The notes under the pieces are model-generated. The model was not told the DNA's origin. It did not search any database and worked only from the letters and a program-made list of their open reading frames with translations. A program made the position numbers and the translations under genes. From Dugong dugon (lineage: Eukaryota; Chordata; Mammalia; Sirenia; Dugongidae), in NCBI GenBank assembly GCA_030035585.1, contig CM057460.1, positions 129,192,714-129,256,713 of the forward strand: DNA of 64,000 bases, in the 5' to 3' direction. Position 1 is the first letter of the stretch; every line of letters begins with the position of its first letter. Below, piece by piece: positions 32,778 to 45,099 of the stretch.

Positions 32778-33033
32778 TCATTAGGTGCCATAGAGACAGT
32801 TACAACTCACTGTGACCCTATGTACAACACACCGAAACACTGCTAGGTCCTGCACCATCCCCAAAATCATTGCTATATTTAGCCAATGTGTCAATCCATC
32901 TTTTTCATTCACCCTCTATTTTACAAAGCATGAGGTCCTTCTCCAGGGACTAGTCCGTCCTGATAATATGTCCAAAGTACATGAGATGAAGTCTTGCCAT
33001 GTTGCTTCTAAGGAGCATTGCGGCTACACTTCT
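32778..33033 (-). mobile_element. RTE (BovB-like) LINE, 3' end of an element split by L1
   Basis: Plus-strand reading gives the complemented RTE 3' terminus: gtcattaggtgccat, cactgtgaccctatgtacaa, tccagggactagtccgtcct and aaggagcattgcgg. It breaks off at cggctacacttct and continues at 41009 with the next RTE segment. Confidence 0.93.
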
Positions 33034-34090
33034 ATTTTTGTGTTTGTTTGTTTGTTGTTGTAGTTTAACTGTAAGTTTACATTTCAAGCTAGTCTCTTAT
33101 ACAAAAATTTATACATACGTTGTTATGTGACCCTAATTGCTCTCCCTATACTGTGACAGCACACTCCCCATCTCCACCCCAGATTTCCCATGTCTATACT
33201 ACCAGCCCGTAACCCTCTCTGCCCTCTTATCTCACCTCCGGACAGAAGCTGCCTGTTTAGTCTCAAGTATCTACTTGAGCTAAGAAGCACACTCTTCACA
33301 AGTACCGTTTTATGTCCCACAGTCCAGTCTAATCTTTGTCTGAAGAGTTGGCCTCAGAAATTGTTTTAGTTCTGGACTGACAGAGAGCCCAGGAGCCATG
33401 CTTTCCAGGGTTCCTCCAGTCTCAGTCAGACCATTAACTCTGGTCTTTTAACTAGAAATTAAGTCTGCACCCCACCTTTCTCCTGCTCCATCTGGGACTC
33501 TCTGTTATTCCCTGTCAAGGCAGTCGTTGGTGGTAGCCAAGCACCGTCTAGTTCTTCTGGCCTCAGGCTGATGCAGTCTTTGGTTTATGTGGCCCATTCT
33601 GTCTCTTGGGCTAATACTTTCCTTGTGTCTTTGGTGTTCTTCATTCTCCCTCACTCCACGTGGTTGGGACAAATTGATGCATCTTAGATGGCCACTTGCA
33701 AGCTTTTAAGACCCCAGACACCGCTCACCAAAGTAAGATGCAGAACATTTTCTTAATAAACTTTGTTATGCCAACTGACCTCTTAGATAATCCCTGAAAG
33801 GATGGTCCCCAAACCTCTGACCCTGCTACTCTGTCTCTCGAAGTGTTTGATTGTATTCAGGAAACTTCTTAGCTTTGGTTTAGCCCAGCTGTGCTAAATT
33901 CCCGTGTAATGTGTGCTGTCTACCCTTCACCTAAGATAATTCCTGTATACTATGTAGTTAGTGAATAACCCTCACCCTCCCTCCCCACCCTCATAACCAT
34001 CAAAGAAGGTTTTCTTCTGTGTTTAAACCTTTTCCTGAGTTGTTATAATAGTGGTCTTATACAATATTTGTATTCTGTGACTGACTAAAT

Positions 34091-35423
34091 TCACTCAATG
34101 TAATGCCTTCTAGATACCTCCATGTTATGTTTCACGGCTTCATCATTGTTCTTTATCGTTCCGTAGTATTCCATTGTGTGAATATACCATAATTTGTTTA
34201 TCCATTCATCAGTTGATGGGCACCTAGGTTGTTTCCATCTTTTTGCTATCATGAACAGTGTTGCAGAGAACGTGGGTGTGCATATATCTATTAGTGTGAC
34301 GGCTCTTATTTCTCTCGGATATATTCCAAGGAGTGGGATTGCTGGATCATATGGTTCTTCTATTTCTAGCTTTTTAAGGAAGTGCCAAATCGATTTCCAA
34401 AGTGGTTGTGCCATTTTACATTCCCAACAGCAGTGTACAAGTGTTCCAGTCTCTCTACAACCTCTTCAGCATTTATTATTTTGTGTTTCTTGTCTTAATG
34501 CTAGACTTGTTGGGGTGAGATGATATCTCATTGTAGTTTTGATCTGCATTTCTCTAATGGCTAATGGTTGTGAGCATTTCTGCATGTGTCTCTTAGCCAC
34601 CTGAATGTCTTCTTTGGCAAAGTGCCTGTTTATATCCTTTGACCATTTTTTCGTTGGGTTATTTGTCTTTTTGTTGTTGAGGTTTTGCAGTATCTTATAG
34701 ATTTTAGACATTAGACACTGATTGGATTTGTCATAGTGAAAAATTTTTCCCAGTCTATAAGTTGTCTTTGACTCTTTCGGTGAATTCTTTTGATGAGTGT
34801 AAGTGTTTGATTTTTAGGAGCTCCCAGTTATCTAGTCTCTCTTCTGATGCTTGTGCATTGTTACTTATGGTTCATATTCTGTTTATGCCATGTATCAGGG
34901 CTCTTAGCATTCTCCTTAATTTTTCTTTCATGATCTTTATCGTTTTCAATTTTATATTTAGGTCTTTGATTCATTTTGAGTTAGTTTCTGTGCATGGCGT
35001 GAGGTATGAGTCTTGTTTCAGTTTTTTGCAGATGGCTATCCAGTTATACCAGCACGATTTGTTGAAGGGACTATCTTTTCCCCAATTAACGGACTTACTT
35101 TGGGCCTTTGTCAAATATCAGCTGCTCATAGGTGGATGAATTTATGTCTGGATTCTCAATTCTGTTCCATTGGTTTATGTATCTGTTGTACTAGTACCAG
35201 GTTGTTTTGACTACTGTGGCAGTATAACAGGTTCTAAAATCAGGCAATGTGAGGCCTCCCGCTTTATTTTTCTTTTGAGTAATGCCTTACTTATCTGGGG
35301 CCTCTTCCCTTTCCGTATGAAGTTGGTGATTTGTTTTTCCATCTCATTAAAAAATGCCATTGGAATTTGGATCGTGATTGCATTGTATCTGTAGATCGCT
35401 TTGGATAGAATTGACATTTTCAC
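34091..35423 (-). pseudogene. L1 copy B ORF2 C-terminal region, broken
   Basis: Frames at 35211-35423 ([15 protein letters not shown]), 34466-34711 ([19 protein letters not shown]) and 34091-34414 (IPLLGIYPREI ... IHTMEYYGTIKN) are successive parts of the post-RT and C-terminal region. They lie in different frames. Confidence 0.88.
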
Positions 35424-35662
35424 AATGTTGAGTCTTCCTATCCACGAGCTAGGTATGTTTTACCATTTATGCGGGTCTCTTTTGGTTTCTTGAAGTAGTG
35501 TCTTTTAGTTTTCATCATATAGGACTTTTACGTCTCTGGTTAGATTTATTCCAAAGTATTTTATTTTCTTGTGGGCTATTGTAAATGGTATTGATTTGGT
35601 GATTTCCTCCTAGAGGTTTCTTTGTTGGTGTAAAGGAATACAACCGATTTTTGTAGGTTTAT

Positions 35663-36132
35663 TGTCATGGTTTGAATTATGTCTCCCCCAAAAATGTTTG
35701 TATCAATTTCTCTGGGCCATGATTCCTGGTATTGTATGATTTTCCTGTAAGTAGTAAATCCTGTCTCTTTGATGTTATGAGGGACGATGGGTGGCAGTTG
35801 TGTTAGTAAGGCAGAACTCAGTCTACAAGGTTGGATTGTTTCCTAAGGCAAGCGCTTGAAATATAAAAGAAAGAAGTGAGCAGAGAAACAGGGGACCTCG
35901 TACCACCAAGGAAACAGTGCCAGGAGCAGAGCTTGTCCTTTGGACCCAGGGTCCCTGCATGGAGAAGCTCCTACTACAGGGGGAAGGCCAACAGAGAGAC
36001 AGAAAGACTTCCCCTGGAGCTGATGCCCTGAATTTGGACTTTTAGCCTACTTTACTGTGAAGAAATAAATTTCTTTGTTAAAGCCATCCATTCGTGGTAT
36101 TTCTGTTGTAGCAGTACTAGATAACTAAGGCA
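35663..36132 (+). mobile_element. MaLR (MLT1-like) solo LTR inside L1 copy B, 5 bp TSD
   Basis: Starts tgtcatggtttgaattatgt and ends agataactaaggca. It contains a tgg...gacccagggtccctgc block and a poly(A) signal (aataaa near 36064). The 5 bp repeat tttat at 35658-35662 and 36133-36137 is exact. The L1 ORF2 reads across once it is removed. Confidence 0.95.
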
Positions 36133-36137
36133 TTTAT

Positions 36138-36724
36138 TTTGTATCTTGATACGTTGCTGAAATCTTCTATTAGTTCCAGCAGTTTTCTTCTGGATTCATT
36201 GGGGTTTTCTTTGTATAAGATCATATCGTCTGCAAATAGAGATACTTTTACTTCTTCCCTACCAATTTGGATGTCCTTTATTTCTTTTTCTAGCCTAATT
36301 GTTCTGGCTAGGACCTCCAGCACCATGTTGAATAAGAGTAGTGATAAAGGGCATCCTTGTCTGGTTCCCATTCTCACAGTGAAGGCTTTCAAACTCTCTC
36401 CATTTAGGACGATGTTGGCTGTTGGCTTTGTATAAATGTCCTTAATTATGTTGAGGAATTTCCCTTCTATTCCTATTTTGTTGAGAGTTTTTATCATGAA
36501 TGGGTGTTGGACTTTGTCAGATGCCTTTTCTGCATCAATAAGATCATGTGGTTCTTGTCTTTTATTTTATTAATGTGATGGATTACACTGATTGTTTTTC
36601 TAATGTTGAACCATCCCTGCATACCAGGTATAAATCCCAGTTGATCATGGTGAATTATTTTTTTGATATGTTGCTGAATTCTATTGGCCAGAATTTTGTA
36701 GAGGATTTTCGTGTCAATGTTCAC
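36138..36724 (-). pseudogene. L1 copy B reverse-transcriptase core, broken
   Basis: Frames at 36117-36497 ([13 protein letters not shown] and the catalytic FADD box) and 36494-36724 ([25 protein letters not shown]) form the RT fingers and palm. A frame change separates them, and the MaLR LTR cuts the downstream part. Confidence 0.9.
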
Positions 36725-37611
36725 GAGGGATATTGGTCTGTAATTTCTTTTTTTTGTGTGTGGTGTCTTTACCTGGTTTTCATATCAGGGTTATGCTTGC
36801 TTCATAGAATGAGTTTGGGAGTATGCCATCATTTTCTATGCTCTGAAATACCTTTAGCAGTAGCGGTGTTAACTTTTCTCTGAAAGTTTGGTAGAATTCT
36901 CCAGTAAAGCCATCTGGGCCAGGGATTTTTTTGTTGGGAGATTTTAACTACCTTTTCAATCTCTTCCTTCGCTATGGGTTCATTTAATTGTTCTGCCTCT
37001 GTGTTAGTTTAGATAGGTTGTGAGTTTCTAGAAATTTGTTCATTTCCTCTAGGTTTTCAAATTTGTTAGAGTACAATTTTTGAATAGTATTCTATTATGA
37101 TTCTTTTAATTTCAGTTGGGTCTGTTGTGATATCACCCTTCTCATTTCTTACACAGGTTGTCTGCATCCTCTCCTGTTTTTCTTTTGTCAGTTTGGTCAA
37201 TGGTTTATCAATTTTGTTGATCTTTTCAAAGAACCAGCTTTTGGTCTTGTTAACTCTTTCAATTGTTTTTCTATTCTCTATTTCATGTAATTCTGCTCTA
37301 ATTCTTATTATTTCCTTTCTTCCGGTGCTCCAGGGCTTCTTTTGCTGCTCTCTTTCTACTTGTTCAGTTGTAGGGTTAACGTTTTGATTTTGGCTCTATC
37401 TGCTTTTTGGATGTGTGCATTTATTGCTATAAACTGACCTCTGAGCACTGCTTTTGCTGTGTCCCAAAAGTTATGGTAGGATGTGTTTTAGTTCTCGTAT
37501 GATTCTATGAATTTCTTTATTCTATCTTTAATTTCTTCTGTAAACTAGTAGTTTTTGAGCAAGGTGTTTTCCAGTTTCCATTTGTTTGATTTTTTTTCTT
37601 TGCTTTTTCTG

Positions 37612-38315
37612 TTATTGATTTCCACTTTTATGGTCAGAAAAGATGCTTTGTAATATTTCAATGCTTTGGATTTTGTTAAGACTTGCTTTATGGCCTAATA
37701 TGTGGTCTATCCTGGAGAATGTTCCATGTGCATTGGAAAAGAAAGTATACTTGGCTGCTGTTGGGTGGAGTGTTCGGTATATGTCTATGAGATCAAGGTG
37801 GTTGATAGTAGCATTTAGCTCTTTCGTGTCTTTGTTGAGCTTCTTTCTGGATGTTCTCTCCTTCACCAAAAGTGGTGTGTTGAATTCTCCTACTACTGTT
37901 GTGTAGCTGTCTATCTCTCCTTTCAATGCTATTAGAGTTTGTTTTAAGTATTTTGGAGTCCTGTCATTGGGTGCATAAATACTTATTACACTTATGTCCT
38001 CCTGGTGTAATGACCTTTTAATCATTAGTGTCCTTCCTTATCCTTTGCAGTGGATTTTACTTTAAAATCTATTTTGTCAGAGATTAATATTGCCAGCCCT
38101 GTTCTTTTATGAGTGTTGTTTGCTTGATGTATTTTTTCCATCCTTTGAGTTTTAGTTTGTTTATGTCTTTAAATCTCAAGTTTGTCTCTCATAGGCAGCA
38201 TATACACAGATTGTGTTTTTTAATCCAGTCTGCCACTCTCTGTCTATTTATTGGTGCATTTAGTCCATTTACAATCAGTGTAATTATTGATAGGCATGAG
38301 TTTATTACTGTTATT
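37612..38315 (-). pseudogene. L1 copy B endonuclease region, broken
   Basis: Open for 137 codons at 37612-38025, covering the second half of the APE-type endonuclease (RIDHILGHK, IFSDH). The expected catalytic Asp in the GDFNTPL-type motif is Glu here (VGEFNTPL). The first half lies in disrupted frames up to the ORF2 start. Confidence 0.85.
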
Positions 38316-38359
38316 TTGATGTCTTTTTGTGTGTGTTGTTGACAGTTTCTTTGTTCAAC

Positions 38360-38578
38360 CTAATCTTCTGTGCTGAGTCGTTTTTCTTCATGTATTTTCT
38401 TTTCATCTTTTTCATTGTTGTTGATTTTGTATTTGCTGAGTCTGTATATTTTTCTTGTTTTTTTATGTTGACTTGTAGGATTGTTAGTTTCCTTTGGGAT
38501 TACCTTAATATTTACTCCTGTTTTTCTGAGTTTACACCAGTCTTTTATTTCTTTATATCGCCTTGAATTCCTCTCCAT
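38360..38578 (-). CDS. inter-ORF open frame of L1 copy B (~72 codons), unknown
   Basis: A basic, Lys-rich 72-codon frame located between ORF1 and ORF2, ending about 45 bases before the position equivalent to the ORF2 start. It shares MER, R.Y, KLRK, VN and an ST ending with the frame at 24209-24421. No domain is recognised. Its conservation may simply reflect homologous spacer DNA. Confidence 0.3.
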   Translation of the reverse strand: MERNSRRYKEIKDWCKLRKTGVNIKVIPKETNNPTSQHKKTRKIYRLSKYKINNNEKDEKKIHEEKRLSTED

Positions 38579-38792
38579 ATGAAAAGTCTATGTCTAAATT
38601 TTTTAAGTCCCTCTTTTATGTTTTAATGTTTTCATCTTTTATATATTGACATCTGTTTCCCTATTTTCAGTGTTTCAGATTTGATTTATTTTTGTGACTT
38701 TCCTATCTGGGTTGATAACTGGTTGCTCTGTCCTGTGTGCTAATCTTGGTTTGTTATCTGATATTATTGATTTTCTAACTGGAGGATTCCCT

Positions 38793-39674
38793 TTAGTATT
38801 TCTTGTAATTTTGGTTTGGTTTTTGCAAATTCCCTAATGTTAGGTTTATCTGGAAATGCCGTAATTTCACCATCATACTTGAGAGACAGTTTTGCTGGAT
38901 ATATAATTCTTGGCTAGCAGGGGATTTTTTTGTTTTTTGTTTTATTTCTTTCAAGGCTTTGTATATGTCATCCCATTGCCTTCTTGCCTGCATGGTTTCT
39001 GCTGAGTAGTCTGAGCTTATTCTTATTGACTCTCCTTTGTAGGTGACTTTTTGTTTATCCCTAGCCGCTCTTAAAATTCTCTCTTTATGTTTGGTTTTGG
39101 CAAGTTTGATTATAATATGTCTTGGTGACTTTCTTTTGGAATCTACCTTATGTGGGGTTCGATGAGCATCTTGGATAGATACCTTGTCATCTTTCATGAT
39201 ATCAGGAAGTTTTCTGCCAACAAATCTTCAGCAATTCTCTCTGTATTTTCTGTTATCCCCCCCCCCCCGCCCCGTTCTGGTACTCCAATCACTCATATGT
39301 TACTCCTCTTGATAGAATCCCACATAATTCTTAGGGTTTCTTCATTTTTTTTAATCCTTTTATCTTATTTTTCTCAAATAAGTTGTTGTCAAGTGCTTTA
39401 TCTTCAGCCTCACTAATTCTGACTTCCATTGCCTCAATTCTGCTCCTATGACTTTCTATTGAGTGTCTAATTCTGAAAGTTTATTGTTAATCTTCTGGAT
39501 TTCTGATTGCTGTCTCACCATGGATTCTTGCATCATGTTAAATTTGTAATTATGCTCTTCTCCAATTTTCTTACGTTCCTCTATCGTACGTCCTGTGTTT
39601 TGACTCATTTCCTTCCTAATCTCTTGAAGAGTTCTGTATATTACTCTTTTGTATTCTGCTTTTGGTAATTCCAA
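38793..39674 (-). pseudogene. L1 copy B ORF1 region, broken
   Basis: The coil-type frame at 39456-39674 (QQSEIQKINNKLSELDTQ) is followed by the RNA-binding and C-terminal part at 38793-39197 (SPRHIIIKLAKTKHKERIL, RRQWDDIYKALKE). A C-rich homopolymer at 39257-39270 lies in the gap and probably caused a frame slip. Confidence 0.87.
39257..39270. repeat. poly(C) run
   Basis: A run of about 12 C followed by gcccc within the ORF1 remnant. Confidence 0.9.
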
Positions 39675-39759
39675 GAAATTTTCTTCCTCTGGAAAATTTC
39701 TAGGTTTTTTTATTTTGAGAGCTTGCTGAAACCATCACGGATTAGCTGTTTATATGATT

Positions 39760-41008
39760 TGATATTGACTATTGTCTCCAAGCTATCAATAAGTTATTAT
39801 ATTTATTTATTTTATGTTTGCTTACTGTGTTGTAGCTTCTTGTGTTGTTTTGTTTTGATCTGCCTAAATAGGCCACTCATGTGAGCTAGCCCAGTCACCA
39901 GCACCCCTGAAGCTACAGTGTCCTGCCCCCAGGTGGCCAGAACTGCCACTAAGTATGTCAGCCCTGGAGTCTGCCTACTCCTCCTGTATGGATTCAGCTC
40001 AGGTGTCCAGGTAGTCAGCCACCAAGTCTGTGATGCAGGCTCTCATCTACCATTCTGGACAAGCATGGGTGTTTGGTATAAGCACAGGCATCCAGTTGCA
40101 GCAGGGGGACACAGGTTGAGCAAGGCATGAGGCCAACAGCCACCCCCGAGTGTCCAGGAGGAAAGCATGTCCCTGTTCCCTAGAGCACACAGATGGGTGG
40201 GTTTTGCAGCTGGACTATGAGTACCCAATGCTGTTGGCTGTAAGGACAGGTGGCACCTCTTATTCTTGGGCCCCTGTCATAGGCGGCTAGATGTCATGTG
40301 TGTAGCCACCAGTTCTCAGACCCCTAATGTGGGTAGGTGAAGAACCTGCTTAATGGGGAGGGCAGTGACAAATGTCATGAACCTGCCACTTCACAGATGA
40401 GACAGCTCAAGTTAGACTTCATGTATATACCCTGTTGTACTATGGTACTATGGTAATGAAGGCCAATGCTGTTGAAATGGGCCCACACAAGTCTATGCAT
40501 GGGGAAAGGCACTCAAAATACGTGGAGCCCTTATGCCTGTGCCTAGGCAAAGGAGCTGTGCTTAACTTGAATTCCCGGCTTAGGGGAGCTGGTAGTTTAT
40601 TTTTTCCCAGTTGTTAATTTGGTCACTCTCCAAGGTTGGGAGAATGGCTCAGGGCGCGTGATGTGTCCTACTTCCAGCCCAGGGGACTTGGCAACTGCTG
40701 AAGCCAGTCTGGGACCCAGTGCGGAGCAGGGAGTGGAGAGGTAAATGGGTGAGAGGTTTTTCCCTAAGGGGAGTGTTTTTGATCTGAAGGTCTCAGGCTC
40801 TCACCAGTTCAGGTCTGGCAACTCCTCACTGCTTCTGAACGGTCTCTCCCTCTCCCTGCCACTTAGTCTGGTTCCTTAACTTTGCCTTTAATGTTCAGGG
40901 CTTCTAGATTGTCATATATAATCAATTCACTTTTTTTTGGGTTTTTGTTGTAAGAGAGAGCACTGGAAGCATCTGACTACTCTGCCATATTGGCCCCACC
41001 CCTCACCA
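39760..41008 (-). promoter_or_regulatory. L1 copy B 5' UTR
   Basis: GC-richer block preceding ORF1 on the minus strand, ending at the RTE junction. It is not closely similar to the copy A/C 5' UTR, so copy B belongs to a different L1 subfamily. Near the 5' end the minus strand reads ggggccaatatggcagagta. Confidence 0.7.
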
Positions 41009-43235
41009 CTGCACTTCCTTCTACACAGACTTGGTCCTTCTTCTGGCAGTCTATAGTATCTTCAATATTCTTTGCCAAAACCATAATTCAAATGCATCAA
41101 TTCTTCTTTGGTCTTCCTTATTCATTGTCTGGTTTTCACATGCATACGAGGTGATTGAAAATATCATGGAGTAGGTCAGGTGAACCTTAGTCTTCAAGGT
41201 GACATCTTTGTTTTTTGACACTTTAAAGAGATCTTTTGCAGCAGATTTGCCCAATGCAATGTATCGTTTGACTTCTTGACTGCTGCTTTCATGGGCTTTG
41301 ATTGTAAAATGATATCTTTGACAAATTCATTATTTTTTCCATTCATCATGCTGTTGCTTATTGATTCAGCTGTGAGGATTTTTGTTTTCTTTATTTTGAG
41401 TTGTAATTCATAATGAGGGCCATAGTCTTTGATCTTCATCAGTAAGTGCTTCAAGTCCTCTTCACTTTCAGCAAGAAAGGTTGTGTCATCTGCATAACGC
41501 AGGTTTGTAATGAATCTTCCTCCAATCCTGATGTCACATTCTTCTTCATGTAGTCCAGCTTCTGGGATTATTTCTTCAGTATACAGAATGAATAAGTACA
41601 GTGAAAGGATACAACTCTGAGACACGCATTTCTTGATTTTAAACTAGTCAACATACCCTTGTTCTGTTCAATTGACTGCCGCATGGTCTATTTACAGGTT
41701 CTGCATAAGCACTATTAAGTGTCTGCAATTCTCATTTCTCGTGATGCTATCCATAACTTGTTATGGTCCATACAGTCAAATGCCTTTGCATTGTAAATAA
41801 AACACAGGTAAACATCTTTCTAGTATTCTCTGCTTTCAGCCAAGATCTATCTGATACCAGCAGTGATACCCCTCATTCTATGTCCTCTTCTGAATCTGGC
41901 TTGAATTTCTGCAGTTTCCTGTTGATATACTGCTGCAACCATTTTTGAATGATCTTCAGTTAAATTTGACTTGCATGTGATATTAATGATATTGTTTGAT
42001 AATTTCCACATTCTGATGGATCATCTTTCTTTGGAAAGGGCACAAATATGGATCTCTTACTGTTGGTTGGCCAGGAAGCTGTCTTCCAAATTTCTTGGCA
42101 TAGACAGTTGAGTGCTCCCAGTATTGTATCCATTTGCTGAAACATCTCAACTGGTATTCCATCAATTCCTGGAGCTTTGTTTTTCACCAATGCCTTCAGT
42201 GCAACCTGGATTTTGTCCTTCAGTACCATCGGTTCTTGATCATACACTGCCTCCTGAAATGCTTGAACACTGACCAATTCTTTTTGGTACAGTGACTCTG
42301 TGTGTTCCTTCCATTTTCTTTTGATGCTTCCTGAGTCATTCATTCAATATTTTGCCCATAGAATCCTTCAATACTGCAACTCGAGGCTTGAATTTTTTTC
42401 TTTAGTTCTTTCAGCTTGAGAAATGTCAAGCATGTTCTTCCCTTTTGGTTTTCTAACTCCAGGTCTTTGCACATTTCATTATAATACCTCACTTTATCTT
42501 CTCAAGCTGCCCTTTGAAATCTGTTCAGCTCTTTTACTTCATCATTTCTCCTATTTGCTTTAGCTATTCTAAGTTCAAAAGCAAGTTTCATAGTTTCTTC
42601 TGACATCCATTTTGGTCTTTTTTTTCCCCCCTCTTTTTACTGACCTTTTGCTTTCTTCTTATATGGTGAACTTGATGTCATCCCACAATTCATCTTGACT
42701 TCATTCATTAGTGTTCAACGCATCAAATCTACTCTTGAGATAGTCTTTAAATTCAGATGGAATGTACTCAAGGTTGTACTTTGGCTCTCATGGACACGTT
42801 CTAATTTTCTTCACCTTCAACTTGAACTTGCATACAAGCAATTAACGGTCAGTCTGTTCCACAGTTTCCCCTGGCCTTGTTCTGACTGATGATATTCAGC
42901 TTTCCCATCATCTCATTCCACAGATGTAGTTGGTTTGATTCCTGTTTATTCTATCTGGTGAGGTCGCCGTTTATGTTGCTGAAAAAGGTATTTGCAATGA
43001 ATAAATCGTTGATCTTGCAAAATTCTGTTATACGATCTCCGGGGTGATTTCTATCACCAAGGCCGTATTTTCCAACCACCTATCCTTCTTTTTCATTTCC
43101 AATTTTTGCATTCCCATCACCAGAATTATCAATGCATCTTGATCACACATTTGATCAATTTCAGACTGCAGAAGTTGGTACAAAAATGTTCAATTTCTTC
43201 ATCTTTGGCTTTAAGTGGTTGGTGCATAATCACAA
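41009..43235 (-). mobile_element. RTE (BovB-like) LINE, main body of the element split by L1
   Basis: Continues the element begun at 32778. Minus-strand frames: 41051-41254 (C-terminal part, KDVTLKTKVHLTYSM, EDQRRIDAFELW), 41194-41625 (RT palm with the YADDT active site) and 41960-42343 (RT fingers, NKAPGIDGIPVEMF). The region 42350-43235 corresponds to the linker and apurinic-type endonuclease but has no intact frame. The right edge near 43235 is where RTE similarity fades. Confidence 0.9.
41194..42343 (-). pseudogene. RTE reverse transcriptase, broken
   Basis: Two frames, 41960-42343 and 41194-41625, carry the RT domain of an RTE-clade LINE. The first has NKAPGIDGIPVEMFQ and SIFVPFPKKDDPSECGNYQ. 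The second has the YADD catalytic box (LRYADDTTFLAESEEDL). About 330 bases between them lack an open frame. RTE proteins combine an endonuclease and an RT for target-primed integration, and AfroSINEs are thought to use that machinery. Confidence 0.9.
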
Positions 43236-43660
43236 GTAATACACACAACTTAACTCCACCTTTATCATTAGATCAACCTAATGAGTTCTATACAACAAAT
43301 TTGATTGCCTAGCACTGGACTACTCAACCAGTTTCATCAGTATAGTAGCCAACTTGCCAGAATAATTCGAATGCTCATCTGGGTTTACTAAACAACTGTT
43401 TACTCTGCAAGGCTTGCTTCAAAAGTCTTATCTCGAAATGTCTACCAATCCTAATCTATTATACATCAAAATTTGCCTAATCCAAATCAGGTCCCTCATT
43501 TAAAGAGCCAACTTAAACAAGCCCCCAAAACCTTATAAACATTATGCCTTTGATCTCTCTCTTCTTAGATGCTAATAAGACTCTCTCAAGGAGTTTGCTT
43601 TCCTTACCATAGAAAGCAATAAGTGTGGCTTAAACAACAAACATAAACATTCATCAAAAG
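43236..43660 (+). mobile_element. possible 3' half of an old LTR
   Basis: Contains a TATA-like ccttataaacatt (near 43535) and, ~80 bases later, a poly(A)-like gaaagcaataagtgtgg, ending cttaaacaacaaaca. The arrangement is LTR-like, but no TG start or TSD was found. Confidence 0.3.
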
Positions 43661-45099
43661 AGTGAGAAGTTGATAATTTATCAAATAATAACAATGACAC
43701 TAGAAATAATACCAAGACCTATGGCAACTGGTCACAAAGATTTGATTTTTTTTTTAATTACACAGAATTCTCTCTCCACTATTCATTAATTTGACCATTC
43801 CTATAGTTCCTAAGAATTTTCTAAAGTTACTCAATTAGTAGAAATTTAATATCTCCTGCAATAGGTTTTGCTAATGATATTACTAACAAGGACAGTTAGA
43901 AATCTGGATTGTTGTGTGCTAGGGTGATTAACAAGAAAGCTTTACTAGTTTTAACTATAGGGAGAAGTTACATGTTCTACTCTTCTACAGGTTTTAATGG
44001 TAAAATACAGACAAAGGTCTATTAATTTCATACTATATCAAATGAGTACAACTTCATCCTCTTCTGGTTCCCATCAAAATTAAATTCCAGTTGACAGTTG
44101 GGTTAAAGGAATCTCATTTTGTCTTCTAATTACACAGTTGTCTTTCTCAGCATGTTCTGGTTAATTTAGTTTAACAATTCATGCTTGGTTAAAAAACTAG
44201 TCAGTTAATAAATATGGACAAGTTTGTCGATATCTGTAAAAACAGCCACTCATTTCTTCAAGTTAAGATTAATTCACTGTTATCATTAGAGGAGAATATA
44301 TACATCTAAAAAAACTACTGAAATGAAAGCTTTACCATTGAAGATAGCTAAGGATTTATTTTAACTGTGATTTAATCTTGTCAGTGGAAATTGAAAAATA
44401 TTTTAAGTGATTAACTAAATAGACAGCTACCATCATTACATATTCCTTTTTTAAGTTGATTTTAACATTAAAATCTGGCCCAAAGAATCATCACAACCTG
44501 TTTATCCAGAACCCAAGGTATAAGAATTAGTGGGTTTTTGTGTTTTTTTTAGCTCTTTTTCCCAGAGGCCTTGTTCAAAACTCTATTGTTGTTTGATGGG
44601 TGAATATCAGTAAGCCTTTCATATTTCACATTTTCAAACAAATTCCTATTAGTTGTTTATTTCTGTAAAAGGAAAATTGCAGAAAGAAGTAACAGAGTGA
44701 CAGATGACCATTAGAATTAAATTCATTTAAAAATTTTATATATGGCAAAAGATGCAATAATTAAATATATGAAGGAAACAGATAATCTAATCTCATCAAC
44801 CAAATATTCTTGATTGATTTAAAATATTATCCCCACTGTCATATATACTCATCTACACCATTTTGCCAGATTCCAGAAAATGGTGCACAGAGCTGCATAA
44901 AGGAGGAAAATCCTTTTTTTTTTTTCTTTTTAATTTACAAGTCAGGTCCAAATGGTCAAGGAGATATAAAACGAAGAAAAATAAATCATATTTTAAAACA
45001 TAATTTAGTTTTTTTTTTTTTTTGCAATATTAAAGAAGTAAAAGGTTTCTTCCCATGACATAGAGCATGTAATAAGTATTTTAAGCAATTTTCTTCATT
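43661..45099. other. low-copy AT-rich DNA
   Basis: Nothing recognised over 1.4 kb except T-rich runs at about 43747-43757, 44915-44931 and 45010-45023. Confidence 0.45.

Larger units (their letters stand above)
33034..41008 (-). mobile_element. near full-length L1 (copy B), minus strand, inside RTE
   Basis: A ~7.97 kb unit (including a nested 470 bp LTR) with a T-rich 3' end at 33034 and a 5' end at 41008. Flanking RTE sequence is nearly continuous, and a TSD is visible: ctacacttct at 33024-33033 and ctgcacttcct at 41009-41019. Order on the minus strand: 5' UTR about 39760-41008, ORF1 about 38793-39730, inter-ORF frame 38360-38578, ORF2 from about 38315 leftward, 3' UTR about 33050-34000. 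Multiple frame breaks make it inactive. Confidence 0.92.
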
